NCBI GenBank assembly: GCA_033283165.1
Contig: JAWMQL010000005.1
Location: 186,001-250,000, forward strand
Source of the DNA: JAWMQL01 sp033283165
GTDB lineage: Bacteria > Pseudomonadota > Gammaproteobacteria > Pseudomonadales > Halieaceae
Reading direction: 5' to 3'
Length of the DNA: 64,000 bases
Shown here one piece after another: positions 9,183-16,430 of the stretch (position 1 is its first letter; the number at the start of each line of letters is the position of its first letter). The position numbers were made by a program, and so were the translations under genes. The notes under the pieces are model-generated. The model made no database searches, was not told the origin of the DNA, and was given only the letters and a program-made list of their open reading frames with translations.

Positions 9183-10190
9183 TCAGGTGGGCAGGTACGC
9201 CCTGGTCGCTTCCGTGGAAACCTCCCAGAGCTTCTTTGCCATCGCGTCGTCGCTGATGTATTGCGTCCCTTCAGCGACATTACAGTCTGAAAAATAATAG
9301 CCGCGCACCCCCCTGAGGTCGGGACTGGTGGCCACGTAGCAGGTCGTGGCTGCCCCTTCCGGAATCGACTTCATAAAAATCCAGCCCAGGTATTTGCTGG
9401 CGAACTGCATCCAGGCAGGCAGGTGCTGGCCGAGATTGGTGGCAATCACGCCGGGGTGCAGGCTATTGGCGATGGCCTCGGTGCCAGAAATCTGACGCGC
9501 CAGCTCACGCGCGCACAGGGCATTGGCCAGCTTGGATACACCGTAGGCCTGCCAGCCATCGTAATGCCTGCTGCCATCCAGGTTGTCGAATTCGATACCA
9601 TCCTTGGCCTGTCGGTGGGCACGGGAGCTGAGGATGGTAAAACGACCTTCCGGGGCCGCCAGTACGGTATCCCGGAGTTGGTTGATCAGGATAAAGTGCC
9701 CCAGGTGATTGACCGCGAACTGCCGTTCGAAGCCATTGACCAGTTGCAGTTCCGGTAATGCCATGATGCCGGCATTGGTAATCAGACCATCAAGGGGTTG
9801 GCCCAGTGCCCTGATGCGTTCGGCGCAGGCCACCACCGAGTCCCACTCTGCCAGATCCAGGAACATCGGCGTGGTGTCCCCCGCAACGCTGGCGCAAGCC
9901 GCGTCGGCCTTGGCCTGGTTGCGTGCAATCCCGATCACGTGGGCGCCGCGCAGAGCCAGCACCCGCATGGTCTCAAAGCCCAGGCCAGAGTTGGCGCCGG
10001 TAATGGCGATGGTTTTCCCGCTGAGATCAATGCCCTCTGTGACCTCCTCGGCAGTCGAGTCCTCTCCAAAGGGGCTATCGGGTGGGGGCCGGGAGATGAT
10101 TTGCGCCAGCAGTGACCCCGGCAAGGCACTCAGGACGCTCAGGGTAAGCAGGTGTTGCAGTAGCTGACGGCGCTTGATCGATAGTGGCAC
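9183..10190 (-). CDS. Short-chain dehydrogenase with Tat-like N-terminus
   Basis: A 335-residue short-chain dehydrogenase/reductase: cofactor motif TGANSGLG, the NAG motif, catalytic Ser in ILSSRAH and YxxxK in YGVSK. It is unusual in carrying an N-terminal KRRQLLQHLLTLSVLSALPG segment, a twin-Arg-like basic patch plus hydrophobic stretch, suggesting Tat export or a membrane anchor. The GTG at 10190 is chosen because AGGGAGA lies about seven bases upstream; the frame stays open to 10232. The substrate is unknown; the closest feel is to retinol dehydrogenase or WW-domain oxidoreductase-like enzymes. Confidence 0.82.
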   Translation of the reverse strand: MPLSIKRRQLLQHLLTLSVLSALPGSLLAQIISRPPPDSPFGEDSTAEEVTEGIDLSGKTIAITGANSGLGFETMRVLALRGAHVIGIARNQAKADAACASVAGDTTPMFLDLAEWDSVVACAERIRALGQPLDGLITNAGIMALPELQLVNGFERQFAVNHLGHFILINQLRDTVLAAPEGRFTILSSRAHRQAKDGIEFDNLDGSRHYDGWQAYGVSKLANALCARELARQISGTEAIANSLHPGVIATNLGQHLPAWMQFASKYLGWIFMKSIPEGAATTCYVATSPDLRGVRGYYFSDCNVAEGTQYISDDAMAKKLWEVSTEATRAYLPT

Positions 10191-10251
10191 AGCACATCTC
10201 CCTGTTGGCTGCCCTAATAATAGATTAATCACAGCACTTGTATAGCGGCCA

Positions 10252-11229
10252 TCACCGCAGGTGTGGCATCACCTGGTCTTCAAACAGGCGCAACATCTTC
10301 CAGGACCGCACGGGATCTATGCCCGCCAGCAGCGGGTTGAGATACAGCACACTGTGGTCACCCAGTTCGCCGAACAGTTCCAGGACCTGCTCGGGGCTGA
10401 GCACCTGGTAGGCCTTGCTCTGCCGCACGGTCTCCGCGCTGAGTTCGCCAGCGTAGGGGCCAGCCGCCCTGCCAAAGGCTTCTGTCGTCCAGGCGCTGTA
10501 AGAGGCCAGCTGATGACGCACGTGGGGCAGGATCCACTCCCAGTCCCTGTCCGGGTCCTCCGACACCCAGAGAAAAATCGGTCCCTGTGCCGGGTAGGAC
10601 CCCGGGTCGGGTTTGCCCAGGGCAAGACACTCTTCCCGGTATGGCGGCCAGAGACGGGCATCCAGGGGCGGAAACCAGTCGTCGGCGATATGCGCCGCGC
10701 GGCGTGCTGCCGCCGCTGAACTGCCCCCCAGCAGGATCGGCGGCGGCAGCGGTTCCGGGGCTGGCGTGATGTGGCACCGCCGCCCCTGCCACTCGAATGG
10801 CTCCCCGCGCCAGGCCAGACGAAGAAATTCGCAGGTCTCGCCGATGATTTTCCAGCGTTCCTCGAGGCGACGGCCAAAGGTCTCAAACTCACTGGGACGG
10901 TAACCGGCGCCAATGCCAAGGAGCAATCGGCCGTTGGCAAGGGTCTGGGAAATGGCCGCGTCTTCCGCCAACCTCGGCAGGTCGTACAGGGGAGCGAGTA
11001 ATACCGAAGTACGCAGTTTTATCCGGCGTGTGCGCGCCGCCATCGCGCTGGCCAGGATCAGTGGCGAGGGGTTGTAACCGTCGTCACTGCCGTGGTGTTC
11101 ACCCAGGCCCACCAGGTCGAAGCCGAGTTCATCAGCCCAGGCCACCTGGTCCAGTGCCGCGTCGTATAACATGTTGCGCCGGGCGCCGAAATCGGGTGCC
11201 CGCATATCGTAGGTGAGGCAAAGCTCCAT
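10252..11229 (-). CDS. Luciferase-like flavin-dependent oxidoreductase (LLM class)
   Basis: A 325-residue LLM-class protein, a TIM barrel that uses reduced F420 or FMN. Typical features are the start MELCLTYDMR, DELGFDLVGLGEHH, RRIKLRTSVLLAPLYDLPRLAEDAA and GRLLLGIGAGYRPSEFETFG. The cofactor cannot be decided here. The ATG at 11229 is preferred to the GTG at 11244, though neither has a strong RBS. It stands 61 bp upstream of the SDR on the same strand, so both may form a redox operon. Confidence 0.87.
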   Translation of the reverse strand: MELCLTYDMRAPDFGARRNMLYDAALDQVAWADELGFDLVGLGEHHGSDDGYNPSPLILASAMAARTRRIKLRTSVLLAPLYDLPRLAEDAAISQTLANGRLLLGIGAGYRPSEFETFGRRLEERWKIIGETCEFLRLAWRGEPFEWQGRRCHITPAPEPLPPPILLGGSSAAAARRAAHIADDWFPPLDARLWPPYREECLALGKPDPGSYPAQGPIFLWVSEDPDRDWEWILPHVRHQLASYSAWTTEAFGRAAGPYAGELSAETVRQSKAYQVLSPEQVLELFGELGDHSVLYLNPLLAGIDPVRSWKMLRLFEDQVMPHLR

Positions 11230-11287
11230 GATTTCTCTGTCCACAGTTGCTAGGCTGAGGCTTCCCGCCTACCAGGATAATAGACCA

Positions 11288-11647
11288 ATGGAACTACTTG
11301 TAGAGTGGCTGCCCCGGGTGGGCGCCATCCTTACCGTGGCACTGGGACTCGTCGGATTTTTCAAACCCGGCCTGATTACCGATGGCCAGCAGATCGGGCT
11401 GAACAGCCCCGTGGCCCTGTCGGAGGCCAGGGTAGTGTTCGGCGGGCTGCACTTCGGCATCGGTATCGTGGCGCTGCTGATGCAGGATCCCGTGATTTAC
11501 CTGGCGCTGGGAGTGGGCTGGAGCTGTGGTCTGCTGGCCAGGTTTTACTCCATGGTGGCCGACAAGACGAGCCTGAAGCAGTCCATGCCCGGTATTATTG
11601 TCGACGGCACCATGGCAATATTGTTCCTCAGTGGCGCAAACTGGTAA
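11288..11647 (+). CDS. Small membrane protein, DUF4345-like
   Basis: A 119-residue protein with four predicted membrane helices (about residues 10-28, 46-63, 68-88 and 99-116) and the pattern ARVVFGGLHFGIGI, similar to small four-helix membrane proteins of the DUF4345 kind. No catalytic motif is apparent. The ATG at 11288 is the start of the conserved part; no strong RBS is seen. It begins 58 bp from the divergent LLM gene. Confidence 0.68.
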   Translation: MELLVEWLPRVGAILTVALGLVGFFKPGLITDGQQIGLNSPVALSEARVVFGGLHFGIGIVALLMQDPVIYLALGVGWSCGLLARFYSMVADKTSLKQSMPGIIVDGTMAILFLSGANW

Positions 11648-11706
11648 CGGGGGTATCGGCCCGCCTGTCGGTGTCGCTGGAACGATTGCGACTGAGGCCT
11701 GCAACC

Positions 11707-12291
11707 ATGTCTGGATTCCGCACCACTTTACCGGCGCTGTTTATTGGCTTACTGATGGGCGCCTGCAGCAATCAGCCCTCCTATATCATCGACCACGATG
11801 CCAATACAGATTTCTCTCGCTACCAGACCTACCGCTGGTACGACGACGTCCACGATACCGAGCTGGCCGAGTATCGCCAGTACAACAGTTCCGACGAACG
11901 CGTGCGCACTTATGTCGATCGGGAATTGCGCAACAGCGGGTTCACTGAAAGCCAGACCGGGAAGGCCGACTTCTGGGTCAATTACAGCGTATCCACACAG
12001 GACCGTATGAAAATAGATAATTTCAGCGGTTACCCCTCGGCGGGCATGCACGGCGCCATGGGTGTGGGCACCTATGGATCCGGGGTCAGCGTTGGCTATA
12101 GCAGCGGGCCCAGCGTCCGGGAATACAAGGAAGGTACCGTGGTGCTGGATGTCATCGACACCGGCAGCAGCAAGGTCGTCTGGCGCGGCATCGCCGAGGG
12201 CAGGATGAAAAAGTCGCTCAGCATTAAGGACAAGAACCGAATCGCCTCGGAAGTCGCCCGGGAGTTGTTGGCGGATTTCCCACCCCCGTAG
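11707..12291 (+). CDS. DUF4136-type lipoprotein
   Basis: A 194-residue predicted lipoprotein with signal peptide and lipobox M-G-A-C (Cys20). The mature part has the DUF4136 pattern: DFSRYQTYRWYD near the start, a Tyr/Gly/Ser-rich middle (GVGTYGSGVSVGYSSGPS) and a closing GTVVLDVIDTGSSKVVWRG followed by ELLADFPP. The family is envelope-located and of unknown function. The larger open frame from 11305 is ignored because the signal peptide starts at 11707. The second metallophosphoesterase follows by 37 bp. Confidence 0.85.
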   Translation: MSGFRTTLPALFIGLLMGACSNQPSYIIDHDANTDFSRYQTYRWYDDVHDTELAEYRQYNSSDERVRTYVDRELRNSGFTESQTGKADFWVNYSVSTQDRMKIDNFSGYPSAGMHGAMGVGTYGSGVSVGYSSGPSVREYKEGTVVLDVIDTGSSKVVWRGIAEGRMKKSLSIKDKNRIASEVARELLADFPPP

Positions 12292-12328
12292 GACTGCTCC
12301 GGATTACAGCGACGACCAGGAGACGCAC

Positions 12329-13351
12329 ATGGCAGCAGATCAGGGCAAGGCCCCGCCGTTATCCAATCGTCTGCTCAGTGGCGCATTGATACTGGCGGCT
12401 GCGCTTTACCTGTCGGGCTGCGGCAGCGAGCCCATCGACAGGCCAGCCAGCTACCAGGGAAGCGAAGACCTGCCCCGCACGCGCAAACCATTTCTCGCCG
12501 ATCCTGACAATTTTCAGTTCGTGGTGGTAGCGGATCGAACAGGCGGCCATCGACCCGGGGTATTCGACCAGGCGATGGACAAGATAAACCTGTTGCAGCC
12601 TGAATTCGTCATGTGTGTGGGCGACCTGATCGAAGGGTACAGCGAGGACGACAGCACCCTCAACGCCGAGTGGGACGAGCTGGACTCGATGGTCGACAAG
12701 CTGCAGATGCCATTCTTTTATACCGTAGGCAACCACGACATCAGCAACAACCGCATGCGTGATCTGTGGCTTGCGCGCAACGGCAGGGACTATTATCACT
12801 TCGTGTACAAAAACGTCCTGTTTCTGTCCCTCAACACCGAGGATCCACCGATCGCACTGTCCGAGCGGGAATATTCGGGTCAGACCCGGCTACAAAAAAT
12901 GATGGAAGAGGACCCGGAGGGTACGCAGGCGATGCTGCTACAGCGCAGCAAGCCCCGCGTGGCGGGTGGTGCGAAACCCCAGCCCAGTGAGGTGGCCATC
13001 TCCGATGAGCAGCTGCGCTACATGAAACAGGCGCTGGCGGAAAACCCGGACGTCCGGTGGACGATGCTCTTCATGCACAAGCCCGCCTGGGAAACCGATA
13101 ATGTGCAATTCCAGCAGATCGAGACGGCACTGGGTGACCGGCCATACACGGTTATCGCCGGGCACGAGCACTATTACATGTACAGCCGGCGTCATGGCCG
13201 GGATTACCTGGACCTGGCCACCACCGGTGGTATCTGGATCAACCAGGGGCCCGGCAACGTGGACCACATCACCTGGATCACGATGACCGGAGAAGGCCCG
13301 GTGATCGGTAATATCCGGCTCGACGGATTGATGGACAAATACGGCCCGTAG
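12329..13351 (+). CDS. Metallophosphoesterase lipoprotein (second)
   Basis: A 340-residue predicted lipoprotein with GGAG upstream of the ATG and lipobox L-S-G-C. Calcineurin-like motifs are VVVADRTGGHRPG (degenerate first motif, with DRT in place of DxH), VGDLIEGYSE, YTVGNHDI, FMHKPAW and VIAGHEHYY. The first motif has Arg where a His ligand normally sits, so the metal site may be altered. It shares no obvious similarity beyond the fold with the phosphoesterase at 577-2148. A GC-rich hairpin overlaps its stop codon. Confidence 0.87.
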   Translation: MAADQGKAPPLSNRLLSGALILAAALYLSGCGSEPIDRPASYQGSEDLPRTRKPFLADPDNFQFVVVADRTGGHRPGVFDQAMDKINLLQPEFVMCVGDLIEGYSEDDSTLNAEWDELDSMVDKLQMPFFYTVGNHDISNNRMRDLWLARNGRDYYHFVYKNVLFLSLNTEDPPIALSEREYSGQTRLQKMMEEDPEGTQAMLLQRSKPRVAGGAKPQPSEVAISDEQLRYMKQALAENPDVRWTMLFMHKPAWETDNVQFQQIETALGDRPYTVIAGHEHYYMYSRRHGRDYLDLATTGGIWINQGPGNVDHITWITMTGEGPVIGNIRLDGLMDKYGP

Positions 13352-13364
13352 GAAGCCACGGGCC
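13343..13364. terminator. GC-rich hairpin between convergent genes
   Basis: GGCCCGT (13343-13349) pairs with ACGGGCC (13358-13364) around an 8-base loop, overlapping the stop codon of the phosphoesterase gene and just before the end of the convergent AhpD-like gene. There is no T-run, so it is at best a weak terminator. Confidence 0.35.
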
Positions 13365-13394
13365 GCATCAGGAAGAGCCGTGCATCTGGCCGGC

Positions 13395-14495
13395 TCACGC
13401 CGCCAGGTCGAAATCGGCCTCACATCGAGCGGCGATGGCAGCTACCTGGTAGCGTGCAGCCGTGAATGAGCACCAGGCGAGTATGCGGATGAAATTCTCC
13501 TCGCTCCGGTCGTTCAGAACGCCGTATACCACCTGGTCGTCTATCTGGTAACTGGCCTTGGCCAACAGCAGGGCCAGGCGCGCGATTGGCTTTTCATCTT
13601 CGGCCAGCCCGGCGACTTCCTCCTCCACCCAGCTGCGACTCAGGGGCATGCGCTCCCCGGTCCAGTCTCGCAGGTTGTTCCGGACGAACTCCCTGGTGGC
13701 GGTCGAAATCACCCCGGCGGATTGGCTTTCTACCACGCCCGCACTTCGCGCCAGCGCGGTTGACAGGCGGTTGTTTCCGGCTGCCCACCGCATATCAACG
13801 GGAAGTTCCGATTCCGGTAACAGCCCGATTGCCAGGCCGGGCTCGACCTCATGGCGTTGCGTCGGGACCAGTTCACCCGCAAACAGCCGCAGTGCGGCGG
13901 ACTTCAGTCGCCTGGAACCCAGAGGAACTTTTACCGGAGAGCCATCCATGACCACATGGCTGAACCGGTTGATGTCACTCATGGCCAGCAGCGCGGCAAG
14001 GGCTTCAGGCAGTTCCTCGGCATTGAAGGGCACTTGATCCGGCGCCACGGCGCCAGGTGTCGCCACCGCCCTCACCCATTCGAGGCGACGCTGGAGCAGG
14101 CCGTCTCCGGACGCCGCTTCGTCACTGGCCAGGATAGCCTCGGCCACCTCGGATTCGTCACCGGCATGGACCAGGCTCACCAGCATCTCGCCACAGTACG
14201 GACAGTCATTTACATCTGACAGAGTGGCGAGCATGGCCTCCTTGGTCAGCTTATCGAGCTTGTCTTCCACCAGAACCGCCTCGCGACCGAGGCACCAGGT
14301 CGCCGCGAAAATCTCCGGGACCCTCGAGCGACTGGACAGTGAACCATTGATGAAAAAGTCGCGTTCGATCTGCTGGTATACGGTGCGCGCCAGGTCCGTC
14401 GCGCGGGACGGGGGCACGGCAGTTACGTACCGCATGGTTTTCTTCGACAGGACGTCAAAGAGCTTGTAACGAATTGTACTCGGTAATATAGGCAT
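13395..14495 (-). CDS. AhpD-like / carboxymuconolactone decarboxylase-fold protein
   Basis: A 366-residue helical protein. The motif LSDVNDCPYCGEMLVSLVHAG resembles the CxxC redox site of AhpD-type peroxidase proteins, but the family His three residues after the second Cys is not in place (Leu at +4, His further on), so catalysis may differ. Length is about twice that of AhpD, and the C-terminal half could be a diverged repeat. The ATG at 14495 has GAGGAG upstream; the extension to 14564 is rejected. It is divergent from an HxlR regulator with an inverted repeat between, suggesting redox- or electrophile-responsive control. Confidence 0.7.
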   Translation of the reverse strand: MPILPSTIRYKLFDVLSKKTMRYVTAVPPSRATDLARTVYQQIERDFFINGSLSSRSRVPEIFAATWCLGREAVLVEDKLDKLTKEAMLATLSDVNDCPYCGEMLVSLVHAGDESEVAEAILASDEAASGDGLLQRRLEWVRAVATPGAVAPDQVPFNAEELPEALAALLAMSDINRFSHVVMDGSPVKVPLGSRRLKSAALRLFAGELVPTQRHEVEPGLAIGLLPESELPVDMRWAAGNNRLSTALARSAGVVESQSAGVISTATREFVRNNLRDWTGERMPLSRSWVEEEVAGLAEDEKPIARLALLLAKASYQIDDQVVYGVLNDRSEENFIRILAWCSFTAARYQVAAIAARCEADFDLAA

Positions 14496-14554
14496 GGTTT
14501 TCTCCTCTGCGGTGCCAGGGCACCGCGGTAATATGGTCCGGCCGGAGAGTTTTT

Positions 14555-14577
14555 GTAAGTACAAAATATGTACTTAC
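14555..14577. promoter_or_regulatory. Inverted-repeat operator candidate for the HxlR regulator
   Basis: Perfect 8-bp arms GTAAGTAC (14555-14562) and GTACTTAC (14570-14577) with a 7-base AT spacer lie between the divergent AhpD-like and HxlR genes. Size and symmetry fit a winged-helix dimer site; HxlR-family sites often contain TAC/GTA cores. Confidence 0.6.
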
Positions 14578-14632
14578 TTTGGAAAAACGGATAAGTTACT
14601 GATAGCCGAAGTCCTGTCGGGAGCGCAAGACT

Positions 14633-15316
14633 ATGAAAGGTTACGGTCAGTTCTGCCCGGTGGCCAAGGCGGCGGAAATTGTCGGCGAGCGGTGGTCCAT
14701 TCTCGTAATCAGGGAGTTGGCTGCGGGGAGCGACTCATTTAACGCCCTGAGAAAGGGCCTGCCCTTACTGTCACCAAGCCTCCTATCGACCCGCCTGAAG
14801 TCGCTGGAGTCTGCCGGCGTGGTGGGAAAAACCACCCTCCCCCGGGGTGGTACAAGGTACCGGCTGACGAAAGCCGGCGAGGAACTCGCCAGCATCGTCT
14901 GGGAACTGGGAACCTGGGGGCACCGCTGGGCGCGCAGTGACTTGTCCGAGGATGACCTGGATCCCTCCATGCTCATGTGGGATATACACCGGACTCTCAG
15001 GAAGGAGTATTTCGACCCGGAACAACGCACGGTGATACTGGTGGAGTTCACCGATTACGCCTCGCGCCTGCGCTATTGGTGGCTGGTCATAGAGAAGGGC
15101 GAGGTGGACGTGTGCCTGAAGGATCCGGGCCATGAAGTCAGTTTCCAGATCACGACGGACGTGAGAACCCTGACCGCTGTATGGATGGGTGACAGCACCA
15201 TGGCACGGGAGATCCGCCGGGGCAGCATAACCCTGGCCGGGCCGAGACAGCTCAAAGAAGACATCGGGAAGTGGCTCGGCAGCAATTTTTACGCCTCGGT
15301 CAAACCGGCCCGGTAA
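14633..15316 (+). CDS. HxlR-family regulator with SCP2-like C-terminal domain
   Basis: A 227-residue two-domain regulator. Residues 1-95 are an HxlR winged helix (FCPVAKAAEIVGERWSILVIREL, then LSPSLLSTRLKSLESAGVV and the wing GGTRYRLTKAG). Residues 115-225 resemble an SCP2/sterol-carrier lipid-binding domain (LVEFTDYASRLRYWWLVIEKG...). It is paralogous to the protein at 62415-63113. The ATG has GGGAG about nine bases upstream. It is divergent from the AhpD-like gene, and the inverted repeat at 14555-14577 suggests autoregulation and control of that gene, perhaps in response to a hydrophobic ligand. Confidence 0.87.
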   Translation: MKGYGQFCPVAKAAEIVGERWSILVIRELAAGSDSFNALRKGLPLLSPSLLSTRLKSLESAGVVGKTTLPRGGTRYRLTKAGEELASIVWELGTWGHRWARSDLSEDDLDPSMLMWDIHRTLRKEYFDPEQRTVILVEFTDYASRLRYWWLVIEKGEVDVCLKDPGHEVSFQITTDVRTLTAVWMGDSTMAREIRRGSITLAGPRQLKEDIGKWLGSNFYASVKPAR

Positions 15317-15366
15317 TGGGCTATAGTTCGACGGACAGATAACCAACCCTACGGGAGCCGGGTGTC

Positions 15367-15753
15367 ATGGATTCAAGACTGTTTTTTGTGTTTGGCGACC
15401 TGGTGGCGAATATCGCGGTCGGCCTGATTGCAGGCTGGTTGTGTGCGCTGGTGGTGGGAACCAGTTGGAACATGTTGCCCGCCATGCTGGTGGCCATGGC
15501 CGTCGGCATGGTAGTGGGTTTCGTCCTGTTCTTTCCTTTTGGCATCTTTTTTGGGGCCATGGAGGTCATGCTGCCGATCATGTTCAGCGGCATGCTCGCG
15601 GGGATGGTGGTCGGCATGTGGGCGGCGATGGCCCCCGTATCCGACGGGGCCGCCGCGTTGACCGGCGCTATCTGCGGAGTGATCGGCATCCTGGTAATCT
15701 GGCTCGCCAACGCCGCACTGTGCGGCGTACGGGTACTGGATGAGGAGGACTGA
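15367..15753 (+). CDS. Small Gly/Met-rich membrane protein
   Basis: A 128-residue integral membrane protein with about four hydrophobic helices rich in Gly, Ala and Met (e.g. MLVAMAVGMVVGFVLFF, MFSGMLAGMVVGMWAAM). No family motif is recognised. It precedes the methyltransferase gene, whose TTG start lies 2 bp after its stop, so the pair is probably co-translated. A long antisense frame over this region only mirrors the repetitive codons. Confidence 0.72.
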   Translation: MDSRLFFVFGDLVANIAVGLIAGWLCALVVGTSWNMLPAMLVAMAVGMVVGFVLFFPFGIFFGAMEVMLPIMFSGMLAGMVVGMWAAMAPVSDGAAALTGAICGVIGILVIWLANAALCGVRVLDEED

Positions 15754-15755
15754 GA

Positions 15756-16364
15756 TTGGACACGAAAACGCAGGCAAAGTGGGATAAAGCCGCACCCAAC
15801 TTCGATCTCATGGCCGGCCGCGGCGCCGAAAACCGCTGGCGACCTTACAAGCAGCAACTGTTCAACCACATGGAGGGAAAAATACTGTTCCTGGCACTGG
15901 GCACCGGCCTGGATATCGAGGCCTTCCCACCGGGCAAGACCATAACGGCGATCGACATCAGCCCGAAAATGCTGGAACAGGCGCAGCCCCGGATTGCGGC
16001 ATACCAAGGGGAAATAGATGCGCAGGTGATGGATGTGCACGACATGGCGTTCGAAGACGGAACCTTCGACCAGGTGTTCACCTCCTGCACCTTCTGCTCG
16101 GTGCCCGACCCGGTCGGTGGTCTGCGCGCGTTGAAACGGGTGCTGAAGCCAGGGGGCGAGCTGTACATGTTCGAGCACACCGGCTCCAGGTACTATCCCT
16201 TCAAAGTCATGATGGACCTGATGACACAGATCACGAAACACATCGGACCCGACATGAACCGGACGACCGTGGAAAATGTGAAGGCGGCGGGCTATCGGGT
16301 GCGCGAGGTCAACAACCTGTTTCTGGACGTGGTGAAGACGATCAAGGCAGTCAACCCCGCCTGA
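15756..16364 (+). CDS. Class I SAM-dependent methyltransferase
   Basis: A 202-residue methyltransferase. SAM-binding motif I is ILFLALGTGLDIEAFP, motif II ITAIDISPKMLEQA, and the acidic loop VMDVHDMAFEDGTFDQVF; the post-motif KRVLKPGGELYMFEHTGS matches UbiE/phospholipid-methylase-like enzymes. The start is TTG at 15756, supported by GAGGAGG (15742-15748) seven bases upstream. Pairing with a membrane protein suggests a lipid-like or hydrophobic substrate, but this is inference. Confidence 0.85.
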   Translation: MDTKTQAKWDKAAPNFDLMAGRGAENRWRPYKQQLFNHMEGKILFLALGTGLDIEAFPPGKTITAIDISPKMLEQAQPRIAAYQGEIDAQVMDVHDMAFEDGTFDQVFTSCTFCSVPDPVGGLRALKRVLKPGGELYMFEHTGSRYYPFKVMMDLMTQITKHIGPDMNRTTVENVKAAGYRVREVNNLFLDVVKTIKAVNPA

Positions 16365-16430
16365 GCTCCAGCTACTCAAACCCGACGGGTTTAAACGGAC
16401 CGCGGCAGGCCGGGGCCAGGCAGGCCGCGC

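Noticed and set aside
15321..16379. A 352-residue minus-strand open frame
   Set aside because: It mirrors the repetitive codons of two well-supported plus-strand genes and has no family motif.
16379..16393. AAACCCG-A-CGGGTTT as a terminator between the methyltransferase and TIR genes
   Set aside because: The loop would be too small for the full stem, leaving only about five base pairs and no T-run beyond TTT.
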